Of a stretch of 64,000 nucleotides of DNA, positions 20,642-30,043 are shown one piece after another. How positions within the stretch are numbered: the first letter of the stretch is position 1; every line of letters begins with the position of its first letter. A model generated the notes under the pieces. It was given only the letters and a program-made list of their open reading frames with translations, did no database searches and was not told the origin of the DNA. The DNA is taken from NCBI GenBank assembly GCA_902537725.1, contig CACBCD010000001.1, forward strand, positions 1 to 64,000, in the 5' to 3' direction. This stretch comes from an uncultured PS1 clade bacterium (GTDB lineage: Bacteria > Pseudomonadota > Alphaproteobacteria > MED-G09). A program made the position numbers and the translations under genes.

Positions 20642-22309
20642 ATGTCAGATAATTCTATGGTAATTCGAAATGCAACAATTGTTGATGGAACTGGAGGAGA
20701 TCCTTTTGAAGGTGACGTATTTATTAAGGATGGCATAATCCAAGAGGTTGGAAATATTAGCAATGATTGTGATAAACAAATTGATGCTAAGGGCTTGATA
20801 CTGTCACCAGGGTTTATAGATATACATACACACTTCGATCCACAGTTATGCTGGGATGGTTATGCAACTCCTTCAATTGAACACGGAGTTACAACTGTTG
20901 TTACAGGAAATTGTTCTTTATCTCTTGCGCCAATTAGGAATGGCGGTGAAAATAAAATTATCTCAATGTTTCAGGTAATTGAAGATATTAAAAAACCAAC
21001 TTTTGAAGAAGCGGTGCCTTTTTCATGGGAGAGTTTTGGAGAGTATCTTGACCATATCAAACCTGGACTAGGAATTAATGTTGGTGCTTTGATTGGTCAT
21101 TCTGCAGTTCGTTTGTATGTAATGGGCGAAGACAGCCAGAAAAGAGAAGCAACAGATGATGAAATTAAACAAATGGTTGAAATTGTTGAAATGGCTATGA
21201 AGCATGGAGCGTTAGGCGTCTCATCTTCATATGTTGATGTTGATGAGAATTTTGATCCTGTACCCAGCCGTTTTTCATGCATAAAAGAAAAAATAGCACT
21301 TGCGAAAGCGGCTACCATAACAGGTAGAGGTGTCTGGCAGGTTGTTCCATATTTTATTGACATGGAAACTCAATTAAAAAATATTCATGAGTTAGGGGAT
21401 ATAAGTTTAGAGACAGGCATTATGTGTACTTTTCAACCAGTATTATCTACTCCTGATGCTCCTAAAGCAGAGAGAATTATGGAAGCTCTTCAAAAAGAGA
21501 GAGATAGGGGAGCAAAAGTATTCGGTCAAACTATGCCTCGTTGCTTTGACTTGAATATGCGCTTATCTGAGACAAGCATGCTTTTATTTGGAATGCCTAC
21601 TTGGAAATCTATTATGGATTTATCAGTAAAAGATAGAAAAGAGGCATTTTCAAATATAGATAATCAAAAAATACTTGTTGAAGAAGCTAGAAACGCTCAA
21701 GGGATGAGCGCTGCATTACCGATGCTTAAAGTTGGTCAAGTTTATTCGGATGATAATAAAAAATATACTGGAAAATATTTAGCTGAAATTGCTCAAACTG
21801 AGGAAAAAGAAATTGGACAAGTGATTTTAGATATTGCTAATGCCGATGACTTAAAGACTGAATTTCAACTTATGGATGTAATTAACTCTGATAAAGAGTC
21901 TGTTTCTTATCTTATTATGAATGAACTTTGTCACTTTGGAGCATCTGATGCTGGTGCTCACATTACTCAATTTTGTGGTACAGGAGACACTACTCACCTT
22001 TTAGAACATTACGTAAGAAATACTAATAAAATATCTTTATCAACAGCTATTCATAGAATGACAAAAGAAGTTGCGGATGATTGGGGTCTCTTTGATAGAG
22101 GAGAGATCAAAGAAGGTAAAGCTGCTGATTTAGTTCTATTTGATATTAATGAGGTGGGAATTTCTAATGAAGAATTCGTCAATGATTTTCCTGGCGAAGC
22201 CAGTCGTTACATGCGGTATTCAAAAGGCTATGAGAAAGTCATTGTTAACGGTGCAGTTGTTTATGAAAATAACGAATATACTGATATTAAAAGCGGAACT
22301 ATAGTTTAA
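20642..22309 (+). CDS. Amidohydrolase, N-acyl-D-amino-acid deacylase-like; start revised to 20642
   Basis: MVIRNATIVDGTGGDPFEGDVFIKDG…SPGFIDIHTHFDPQL…HFGASDAGAH; gaggag SD precedes ATG at 20642. Confidence 0.88.
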   Translation: MSDNSMVIRNATIVDGTGGDPFEGDVFIKDGIIQEVGNISNDCDKQIDAKGLILSPGFIDIHTHFDPQLCWDGYATPSIEHGVTTVVTGNCSLSLAPIRNGGENKIISMFQVIEDIKKPTFEEAVPFSWESFGEYLDHIKPGLGINVGALIGHSAVRLYVMGEDSQKREATDDEIKQMVEIVEMAMKHGALGVSSSYVDVDENFDPVPSRFSCIKEKIALAKAATITGRGVWQVVPYFIDMETQLKNIHELGDISLETGIMCTFQPVLSTPDAPKAERIMEALQKERDRGAKVFGQTMPRCFDLNMRLSETSMLLFGMPTWKSIMDLSVKDRKEAFSNIDNQKILVEEARNAQGMSAALPMLKVGQVYSDDNKKYTGKYLAEIAQTEEKEIGQVILDIANADDLKTEFQLMDVINSDKESVSYLIMNELCHFGASDAGAHITQFCGTGDTTHLLEHYVRNTNKISLSTAIHRMTKEVADDWGLFDRGEIKEGKAADLVLFDINEVGISNEEFVNDFPGEASRYMRYSKGYEKVIVNGAVVYENNEYTDIKSGTIV

Positions 22310-22352
22310 ATTTTTTGATAACCATAATTTCACATGGTTTATGAGGTAAAAA

Positions 22353-23699
22353 ATGGATCAAGTACAAATTGATAAGATAAAAGATTTGATTGAATATGAA
22401 AGAAATAGAACATCTCCACCATCAACATTTCCTAAATTACCAGATCTTCCAGGAAAGAGATATACTGATAGAGAATTCTTTGAGTTAGAAAAAGAAAATT
22501 TATGGAAAAAGACCTGGCTTTTGGCTGGTCATCTTGATGAGATTCCAGAAACTGGTTGTTATAAACTTTGGGAAAAAACAGGCCAGCCAGTTATTATTGT
22601 AAGAAAAAACAAAAATGAAGTGACTGCTTTTTATAATATGTGTCGTCACAGAGGTGCTGCAATTGTTAGAGAGGATTATGGTAAGGAAAAAAGCTTATTA
22701 TGTGGCTACCATGGCTGGAATTATAATTTTGATGGAGATTTGATTGGTAAAAGGGATCCTCAAGACTTTGTAGATTTTGATGATAGCTGCAGAAGTCTTC
22801 ATAAAATCAATATTGAGTTATTGGGAAATCTTATATTTATAAATTTTGATCTTAATGCAATTACTTTGAAAGAAAGCTTAGGCCCTATTTATGAAGAGCT
22901 TAAAGAATTTCAGCTAGGATCTCTGCGTTTGGTTGATCAGTATAGCTATGATGTAAAATGTAATTGGAAAATTGCAATGGAAGCAAATATGGAAGTCTAC
23001 CATGTTCAATCAATTCATCCTAAAACTGTTCACGTAGGCTTAGATTATCGAGGAAATGTAAATACTTTTTATCCTCATGGTCATGGCAGAATGGTAGCGC
23101 CAAGTAGATCTTACCCCGATTTACCAGTTTATGGTGTTGCTGATTCTTCAGACCCAAATGCAACCAGTTATCATCCGCTTCCAAAGGGTGCTAAAAAGCT
23201 GGGAATAGAAATTGGCACTGTAGATCCAAGACCTGAAATAGAGACAGCAGGATATATATCTAGAACGTGTACTCAATCCTATAACCTAATGCCTAATTTA
23301 GTTTCCCCAATGTCAGAGAGAGGTTTTCCTATATTACAATGGTGGCCAACTAGTATTAACGAATGTATTTTTGAGGTTATGTGGATAGCTCCTGATTGGG
23401 GTGGAGGAGAAAGGCCTGAGATATGGGACTCTCAAATTCAAGGATTTAATGATGTTCTCGATGAGGATCTTCAATTTGGAGGCTGGATTCAAAAAGCTGT
23501 CGACTCTTATGCTTTTGATGGCGTACCCCTTAGTTACCAAGAGGCAAGAATTTATCATTGGCATCAAGAAGTAGATAAAATTATTGGTATAAATAAGATT
23601 CCAAAAGAACTCAGAGTAGTACAGGCAATGGGTGATGATTGGACGTATCCAAATGATATTGAACAAAGATTAAAAGAATATAATTCAAAGTCCACTTAA
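22353..23699 (+). CDS. Aromatic ring-hydroxylating dioxygenase alpha subunit (Rieske)
   Basis: CRHRG…CGYHGW; NWKIAMEANMEVYHVQSIHP. Confidence 0.93.
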   Translation: MDQVQIDKIKDLIEYERNRTSPPSTFPKLPDLPGKRYTDREFFELEKENLWKKTWLLAGHLDEIPETGCYKLWEKTGQPVIIVRKNKNEVTAFYNMCRHRGAAIVREDYGKEKSLLCGYHGWNYNFDGDLIGKRDPQDFVDFDDSCRSLHKINIELLGNLIFINFDLNAITLKESLGPIYEELKEFQLGSLRLVDQYSYDVKCNWKIAMEANMEVYHVQSIHPKTVHVGLDYRGNVNTFYPHGHGRMVAPSRSYPDLPVYGVADSSDPNATSYHPLPKGAKKLGIEIGTVDPRPEIETAGYISRTCTQSYNLMPNLVSPMSERGFPILQWWPTSINECIFEVMWIAPDWGGGERPEIWDSQIQGFNDVLDEDLQFGGWIQKAVDSYAFDGVPLSYQEARIYHWHQEVDKIIGINKIPKELRVVQAMGDDWTYPNDIEQRLKEYNSKST

Positions 23700-23704
23700 T
23701 TTAT

Positions 23705-24238
23705 TTATCTTTTTATATCGCTATCAATTAAAACAGCAATAAGTAATGCAGGTTCATTTCCATTATTGATCCAAGCATGATTAGTCCCTCTTTGAACAAC
23801 TGTATCAAAAGGTTTAAGTCTAACTTCATCTTTATCTAATAAAAGAGTAACATCTCCCTTTAATAGAATTATGTAATCAATAGTTTTTGTTTGATGCATT
23901 GCATGATGTCTAGAGGTGTCAATTCTCTCATGTGTGGCGCCAATTTTTTCAAAAGCAATTGCTGCTGCTTCTTCAAGTTTTTCTATTGGTATATTCTTTG
24001 GGGTTGCTTGAATTTCAAAATATCTAAATTTTGTACCATTTGCCTCCGGAGATAAGATTATTTCAATATCAGCCCTATCCCTATTATCCAAAGTATCGAT
24101 TTTTTTTCCATCTGTATTCCAAATCTCAAATAATCCACCAACATCTTCACCTATTGTTCTTGAAGGTCCTCCATCAATTATAATTATAGATTTACCCTCT
24201 TCATCGTGACCTGTAACAATGCGTCTTAAATTCTCCAT
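23705..24238 (-). CDS. Cupin-domain protein
   Basis: DYIILLKGDVTLLLDKDEVRLKPFDTVVQRGTNHAWINNGNEPALLIAVLI. Confidence 0.85.
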   Translation of the reverse strand: MENLRRIVTGHDEEGKSIIIIDGGPSRTIGEDVGGLFEIWNTDGKKIDTLDNRDRADIEIILSPEANGTKFRYFEIQATPKNIPIEKLEEAAAIAFEKIGATHERIDTSRHHAMHQTKTIDYIILLKGDVTLLLDKDEVRLKPFDTVVQRGTNHAWINNGNEPALLIAVLIDSDIKR

Positions 24239-24448
24239 TTTCCTCTCTTAAAGTCTTTATTATGTAATATTATATTTGCATTATTAAATTTAAAACTATC
24301 AATAAAATAAAAAGTTATCCCCATAATCCACAGTATTATGTATAAGTTTTTGATTTTTTGATAAATTTTTCACTTTTCACTCTTTCATTATGCATCTAAC
24401 TGAAAGACGCTAGTTGAGAATTATTATTAATATCTATGGGAGTGGATA

Positions 24449-25225
24449 ATGAAAAATCTTTTTATTAGTTTTATAATTTTGGTTGCTACTATTTCATTTA
24501 CATCAATTTTAAAAGCAGATGACCATGCTGAACAATCATATTTTAATTTTCAAGTGAATTTTTGTAAATTGAATGAAGGATCCACAATGGAAGATTATTC
24601 AAATGCAGTTAATAATTATATTAAATGGTCAAAGAAAAATGATGTGGAGGTTTATGTATCTAGGCAAATGCCTTTATTTCCTCATGATAATTTTGTTTCT
24701 GACCGTGGATATGATTTTCAGGAAATCCTAGCTGGCCCTCATAATACGACTGGAAAGGCATGGGATATGTGGTTAGGCACTAAGGAAGGTCAGAAGTTAG
24801 CTAAAAAATGGCAGGAAGCTGCGACATGTTATGTTAAGTGGGGCCATGCTTATCCTCAATATACTGATCAAAAAGCTCTTGAATCGGATGAAGATCGTGT
24901 AGTTAGTTGGAACTGGTGCACAAGAAAGAGTGGTGTTTCACTAGATGATTTACAGGCTCGTCATGAGGTGATGATTGAGGAACTTAAAAAAGATAATATT
25001 GGTCTTAGTGGTTGGTTTATAGTTCAACCTGTTACTGGTGCAGCACAAGCTCCTGGCGGTTTTGTTCATTTAGGTTTTTATGATGATGTTGAGTCTTTTA
25101 TGAAATATAAAGAGGCTTTTGCAGCCGGCGGTTGGGTAGATTATGTTGATTATACAGATAATTATGCCAGTTGTATCGGGGAAGAACTATATTCTGAGCA
25201 AGTTTTAAACTTTCCAAAAAATTAA
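24449..25225 (+). CDS. Secreted protein with two internal repeat modules (family unknown), paralogue A
   Basis: Signal peptide; NFCKLNEGSTMEDY… and WNWCTRKSGVSLDDL… halves; closely similar to the next ORF. Confidence 0.8.
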   Translation: MKNLFISFIILVATISFTSILKADDHAEQSYFNFQVNFCKLNEGSTMEDYSNAVNNYIKWSKKNDVEVYVSRQMPLFPHDNFVSDRGYDFQEILAGPHNTTGKAWDMWLGTKEGQKLAKKWQEAATCYVKWGHAYPQYTDQKALESDEDRVVSWNWCTRKSGVSLDDLQARHEVMIEELKKDNIGLSGWFIVQPVTGAAQAPGGFVHLGFYDDVESFMKYKEAFAAGGWVDYVDYTDNYASCIGEELYSEQVLNFPKN

Positions 25226-25253
25226 TATAAATTAACAAAATATAGGAAAAAAA

Positions 25254-26021
25254 ATGAAAAAAATAATATTAGCTTTTTTAACGTTTGTACTAATCTTCTC
25301 ATTATCAGAGAATGCTAATGCTGATGATCATATGGGTCCATCAAACTTACAAATTCAACTTTGTAAGTTAAATGAAGGCGTAACAATGAATGATTATGAC
25401 TCATTAATAAATGAATATTTCAAATGGGCAAAAAAGAACGATGTAGAGGTATTCTTTGCTCGTCAAACACCATTGTATCCTCAGAACTCTTTTATTAGAG
25501 CAGGTTATGATTTTGTTGAATTACTAAATACTTCTCATATCAATGCAGGTAAAGGCTGGGATAAATGGTTAGGTACAAAATCAGGACAAAAATTAAATGA
25601 AAAATGGCAAAAACTTGCTAGTTGTGCCGTTAAAATTTCCGCAGTAGTACCAAACTATTTAAATGAAAAAGCTCTTGCTGAAGATAAAGACAGGATTGTT
25701 TCATGGAATTGGTGCTCTCTAAATGAAGGCGTAAGCTATGAGGATTTACTCGAAGAACATGCAAAACGAGCTAGTGAACTTGAGGAAAATCCAAGAGGCC
25801 TAATTGGTTGGGCTAATGTTTACCCAAGAATTGGCATGGAAGAGGCACCTGGAGATTTCGCTCACATTGCCGTTTACCCTGATGTTGAGTCAGCTCAAAT
25901 ATATCAGCAAGATCAGTCAGATGGAGGATGGAAATCTTATAGAGATTATAATGAGAATTTTGCTAGTTGTATGGGCGATGGGTTTATGATCGAAAAAGTT
26001 CTTAATGATCCAAATAATTAA
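25254..26021 (+). CDS. Secreted protein with two internal repeat modules, paralogue B
   Basis: Signal peptide; QLCKLNEGVTMNDYDSLINEYFKWAKKNDVEVFFARQ… and RIVSWNWCSLNEGVSYEDLL…. Confidence 0.8.
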   Translation: MKKIILAFLTFVLIFSLSENANADDHMGPSNLQIQLCKLNEGVTMNDYDSLINEYFKWAKKNDVEVFFARQTPLYPQNSFIRAGYDFVELLNTSHINAGKGWDKWLGTKSGQKLNEKWQKLASCAVKISAVVPNYLNEKALAEDKDRIVSWNWCSLNEGVSYEDLLEEHAKRASELEENPRGLIGWANVYPRIGMEEAPGDFAHIAVYPDVESAQIYQQDQSDGGWKSYRDYNENFASCMGDGFMIEKVLNDPNN

Positions 26022-26037
26022 AAAAAAGGAGAAAAAA

Positions 26038-26724
26038 ATGAAGAAATTTTTATTGATGCCAATTATTTTTGGTGTTCTATCTTTTGTAAAGTTAGAAGCT
26101 GCACCAATGGATGCTTATTATTGTTTTTCTACTACTGAGGATGCAGCAGTGGTTGAAAAAATGGATAATTTTATGGCAAGTGAAGCCGCAAAAGATCTTC
26201 CCTCAGTAACTTTGTGGGCAATGTTATTGAATGGTCAAGAACCTGAGACACATTGTGTGGTTCAGCAACACCCGAATGGAGCCTCTTTTGAAAAGGCTGG
26301 AGCAATCTTTCAATCACAAGCCGGACAAGATTTCTTGAGAGATCTATCTACTGTAATTGTTCCCGGTCTTGAAGGCGCCGGAACACCTATGCTTAATTTT
26401 GGTGATGTAGATTTCAAAAAAAATCCATATTTAGCGCTTTATAATGTAAAAGTAAAAGATGCGAAAAGGTATGGAGAAGTTTTTTCAGACTTTATGGGGT
26501 CAGCTGATTTACCCGGTTCAGCAACTCTTTATCAAGATACCTTTACAGGAACAGAAAATAGAACTCACTATGTTGTAATGTCAGGGCCATCATTAGATGC
26601 TCTAATGGATGGTATTTCATCAACACTAAATAGTGATCTCGGTCAAAAATTTCAAAAAAGAGCTAGCAGTGTTAGAAAATTATTAAGTACAAATTTAATG
26701 CTTCATGTTAAGACTTGGAATTAA
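26038..26724 (+). CDS. Secreted protein, internally duplicated, unknown function; start revised to 26038
   Basis: MKKFLLMPIIFGVLSFVKLEA signal; HCVVQQHPNGASFEKA…SQAGQDFLRDLS resembles HYVVMSGPSLDALMDG…SDLGQKFQKRAS. Confidence 0.75.
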   Translation: MKKFLLMPIIFGVLSFVKLEAAPMDAYYCFSTTEDAAVVEKMDNFMASEAAKDLPSVTLWAMLLNGQEPETHCVVQQHPNGASFEKAGAIFQSQAGQDFLRDLSTVIVPGLEGAGTPMLNFGDVDFKKNPYLALYNVKVKDAKRYGEVFSDFMGSADLPGSATLYQDTFTGTENRTHYVVMSGPSLDALMDGISSTLNSDLGQKFQKRASSVRKLLSTNLMLHVKTWN

Positions 26725-26747
26725 TTAAACTTTTCATAATAAATATT

Positions 26748-26776
26748 AACCCCGTTATTTTTAACGGGGTTTTTTT
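26748..26776 (+). terminator. Rho-independent terminator
   Basis: AACCCCGTTA-TTTT-TAACGGGGTT followed by T tract. Confidence 0.93.
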
Positions 26777-26883
26777 ATAGATAAATAATTTATTTATTTT
26801 AATTAACAGTTAAAGCAATTTAATTATAGTTACTTGATGTTAATAAAAAGCCAGTTATATTTTATTGGCTTTGGGGAGAAATT

Positions 26884-28191
26884 ATGAGTGAAAAAATTAA
26901 CTGGCCCAGTAAGAATTATGCTTGGTTTTTTACAACTCTTTTATTAATTACTTATACGGTTTCATTTATTGATAGGGCTATGATTAACCTTCTCATTGAT
27001 CCAATAAGAAGTGATTTAAGTCTTTCCGATATTCAAATGGGTCAAATTTTAGGACCTGGATTTATGATTAGCTATATCCTTTTCAGTCTTCCTATTGGAA
27101 GAATGGTTGATAAATTTAATAGAGTTTTTGTTTTAATTGGAGGTATTATTCTTTGGAGCATAGCTACTGCAGCACATGGATTTTCCAGTGATTATTATAG
27201 TTTGTTTGTTTCTCGTGCCGGCGTGGGAGCTGGTGAGGCTGCCGTCACTCCAGCTTCATGGTCAATAATTGCCGATTTGTTTCGTCCTGAGGATAGAGCC
27301 TTTCCAATGAGTTTTTATCTTATGGGTCCCTACATTGGTCAAGGTTTGGCGCTTCTCTTTGGAGGATTTGTAATCCAACTTTATACTGATCCTGTATATT
27401 TTTTTGGATTTACTCTTCAACCCTGGCAAATGATTTTTATTCTTATCGCAATTCCAGGATTCATATTATCTTTAGGTCTTGCTTTTCTTTCAGATCCGGT
27501 AAGAAAGGGAATTATTAATAAAGAAAAACATCATGAGGAGTCCTTTGTTGACGTTATTGCATACATAAAAACTAAGTTTAAAGCTTATTTTACACTGATG
27601 ATAGCCGCGTCATTTATTGTGGTTCTTCTTTATACATTTCAAGCATGGGTTCCAACATATATTTCCCGTATTCACGGTTGGGATTTATCTAGAGTTGGTT
27701 ATCTTTTTGGAATTGTGACACTAATCTCTGGTTCTCTTGGAGTTTTATCAGGACCAGTTGTTGAGAAATTTTTAGAAAAAAGAAATATTAAAAATTCTAC
27801 TCATTCTGTATTTCTTATTTCTTCCTCTGCAGTAGCAATTATTCCTGCTTTCACCTTCCTATTTGTTAATGAGCAGTTCGTTTTACCTGGAATGTTCGTT
27901 ATAAGCTTTTTTATAACATTGCCTATGGCTTGTTTTGCTTCTGGTTTACAAAAAATGACTCCTCAAAATTATAGAGGTTCCATTTCAGGCTTGTATGTTT
28001 TTATAATGAATATCGTTGGCTTAAGTCTTGGCCCAACAGTAGTACCATTTTTTACAAGCGTAATATTTGAAAATGATATGTCTATTAACATAGCTTTAAG
28101 TAATACATTTTTGATCTTCGGCCCACTTTCATTTTTAATTTTCTTTTTGGGAAGGAAGTCACTAAATCAGGAATTACGATCACAGCACTAA
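26884..28191 (+). CDS. MFS transporter
   Basis: About 12 hydrophobic segments; TVSFIDRAMINLLIDPIRSDLSLSD, GRMVDKFNR loop, GVGAGEAAVTPASWSIIADLF. Confidence 0.92.
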   Translation: MSEKINWPSKNYAWFFTTLLLITYTVSFIDRAMINLLIDPIRSDLSLSDIQMGQILGPGFMISYILFSLPIGRMVDKFNRVFVLIGGIILWSIATAAHGFSSDYYSLFVSRAGVGAGEAAVTPASWSIIADLFRPEDRAFPMSFYLMGPYIGQGLALLFGGFVIQLYTDPVYFFGFTLQPWQMIFILIAIPGFILSLGLAFLSDPVRKGIINKEKHHEESFVDVIAYIKTKFKAYFTLMIAASFIVVLLYTFQAWVPTYISRIHGWDLSRVGYLFGIVTLISGSLGVLSGPVVEKFLEKRNIKNSTHSVFLISSSAVAIIPAFTFLFVNEQFVLPGMFVISFFITLPMACFASGLQKMTPQNYRGSISGLYVFIMNIVGLSLGPTVVPFFTSVIFENDMSINIALSNTFLIFGPLSFLIFFLGRKSLNQELRSQH

Positions 28192-28196
28192 AGGAT

Positions 28197-28272
28197 TGGT
28201 GGAGCCAGACGGGATCGAACCGACGACCTTCTGGTTGCAAACCAGACGCTCTCCCAACTGAGCTATGGCCCC
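28197..28272 (-). tRNA. tRNA-Ala (TGC anticodon), CCA encoded
   Basis: Minus strand ggggccatagctcagttgggagagcgtctggtttgcaaccagaaggtcgtcggttcgatcccgtctggctccacca. Confidence 0.96.
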
Positions 28273-28332
28273 ACTGATAAACTCTTATAGGGCAAGAGAG
28301 AAAATTCCTCAACAAAAATAATTATCCAGTAG

Positions 28333-28953
28333 TCAATCTTTTATATAGCCTGCAATTTTTTTAGTTGTTGGGCTTTTATTTATTTCATTTGAAGATTTTA
28401 ATGATTTAAAAAAATAATCAGCCATAAGATTAGTTATACCCCAGTTATAATTTTCATTATGAAAATGATGCTGCATATGAGCTTCTTTCAGACTTTTGCC
28501 AATTCTTGTTATTGGTTTGTATTGCGTCGAGTGATGAGCAAGATGTATCCACTCATAGAAGAGGTAGTACAATAAAGTTGAAAAAATTGGAACTAATGCA
28601 GTTTTAAAACTCAAACATAGTAAAGAGTAGAAAAGATAGGTCTGAATAAACAGAGTTATAATAGCTAAAGGTGGAGCAAATTGTAAGTTAATATCCTCTG
28701 GTTTTGCATGATGTCCGTGATGTAATTTAATTTGGAATTCTCTAAACCAACTATCTTTTTTTGTCAGCTCCTTATGAAGAATAAATTTATGAGCATACCA
28801 CTCATAAAAAGGAGCAAATAAAATAACTAGGAGCATTAAAGGCCATTTACTCCAAAGACCGAGATAATTAATTAAAAGACCAGAGAGAAAAGCAAACAAT
28901 AAAAGATATCTTATTGAGTTATGCGCAAAAAAATTTTTGAAAATTACTAACAA
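28333..28953 (-). CDS. Fatty acid hydroxylase / sterol desaturase family membrane protein
   Basis: Histidine boxes HKFILH, HHGHH, HLAHH, HMQHHFH. Confidence 0.85.
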   Translation of the reverse strand: MLVIFKNFFAHNSIRYLLLFAFLSGLLINYLGLWSKWPLMLLVILFAPFYEWYAHKFILHKELTKKDSWFREFQIKLHHGHHAKPEDINLQFAPPLAIITLFIQTYLFYSLLCLSFKTALVPIFSTLLYYLFYEWIHLAHHSTQYKPITRIGKSLKEAHMQHHFHNENYNWGITNLMADYFFKSLKSSNEINKSPTTKKIAGYIKD

Positions 28954-28962
28954 TTTTCTAAA

Positions 28963-29730
28963 CTAATCTCTTAAGAAAACAGGCGAATTTTCAGTAGACT
29001 CATCTTTAGCAAAGTAATAACCATCTACATTAAAATTTTTTAATTCGTTGTCTTTTACTTTATTTTTTAAAATCCATGCAGTCATCAAACCCCGAGCTTT
29101 TTTTGCATAAAAACTAATAATTTTGTATTTACCTTTTGAAAAATCTTTGAATACAGGTGAAATAACATTGGCTGTATTTTTAATATCCTTAACTGAGTCA
29201 AAATATTCATTAGAGGCTAAATTAATAATTGTATTTGATTTTAAAGATTTTAGATCTTTGATAATTTCATTGCAAATTTCCTGACCCCAAAATTCATAAA
29301 GATTTTTACCTTTATTAGTCTTTAATTTTGTACCCATTTCTAATCTATATGGCTCAATAATATCCAAAGGTCTAAGTAAACCATATAGACCAGATAATAA
29401 TCGAAGGTGATTTTGAGAATATTCAAGATCTTTCTTTCCAAAGCTGTCTATATCTAAGCCTTGATAGACATCTCCTTTAAAAACAAATATTGCTTGCTTA
29501 GAATTATTTGATTTCTCTTTTAATCCTTTCCAAGATTTGTATCTATCACTATTAAGAGTAGCCAACTTATCGCTTATATTCATAAGATTAGAAATTTCTT
29601 CAGGTTTTTTTTCCTTTAGATTCTTGATAAGCTTTTTGGAATTGGATAATAAATTTGGGATAGTATGAGGTATATTTATTGAGGGTGTCTCATAGTCAAG
29701 TGTTTTGGCTGGTGAAAGTAAAATTATCAT
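28963..29730 (-). CDS. yaaA: YaaA (DUF328) peroxide stress family protein
   Basis: MIILLSPAKTLDYE…FKGDVYQGLDI…LRLLSGLYGLLRPLD. Confidence 0.93.
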   Translation of the reverse strand: MIILLSPAKTLDYETPSINIPHTIPNLLSNSKKLIKNLKEKKPEEISNLMNISDKLATLNSDRYKSWKGLKEKSNNSKQAIFVFKGDVYQGLDIDSFGKKDLEYSQNHLRLLSGLYGLLRPLDIIEPYRLEMGTKLKTNKGKNLYEFWGQEICNEIIKDLKSLKSNTIINLASNEYFDSVKDIKNTANVISPVFKDFSKGKYKIISFYAKKARGLMTAWILKNKVKDNELKNFNVDGYYFAKDESTENSPVFLRD

Positions 29731-30043
29731 AATTATTATTATCTCAATCTAATCATATTTATTCAATAAAATTCTTAATATTTTAATTTATAGTTTTTTA
29801 CAATTTTTTATAAAGTGAAAAATATATTCTACTAAATATAGAATTATAAAAGTTAAACAAATACTATATATTGTATTTCCTACATCTTTTATCATTAATA
29901 ATTTGTTTTAAACGCTTATTTAATACATGTACTAAAAATTTTTTATTTTATTTTTTTTCTGAAAAGCTAATAAAGTCTTGTTTTTAGAATTAATTTGATA
30001 TTAAATTAACATAACTAATTATTGTTTCCGGGGAGGATAACTT

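Noticed and set aside
15130-28272. Possible genomic island integrated at tRNA-Arg or tRNA-Ala.
   Set aside because: No integrase and no duplicated tRNA 3' end was noticed; the region is called accessory only by gene content.
28085-28315. 76-aa minus-strand ORF.
   Set aside because: Overlaps tRNA-Ala; translation reads through the tRNA and is not a protein gene.
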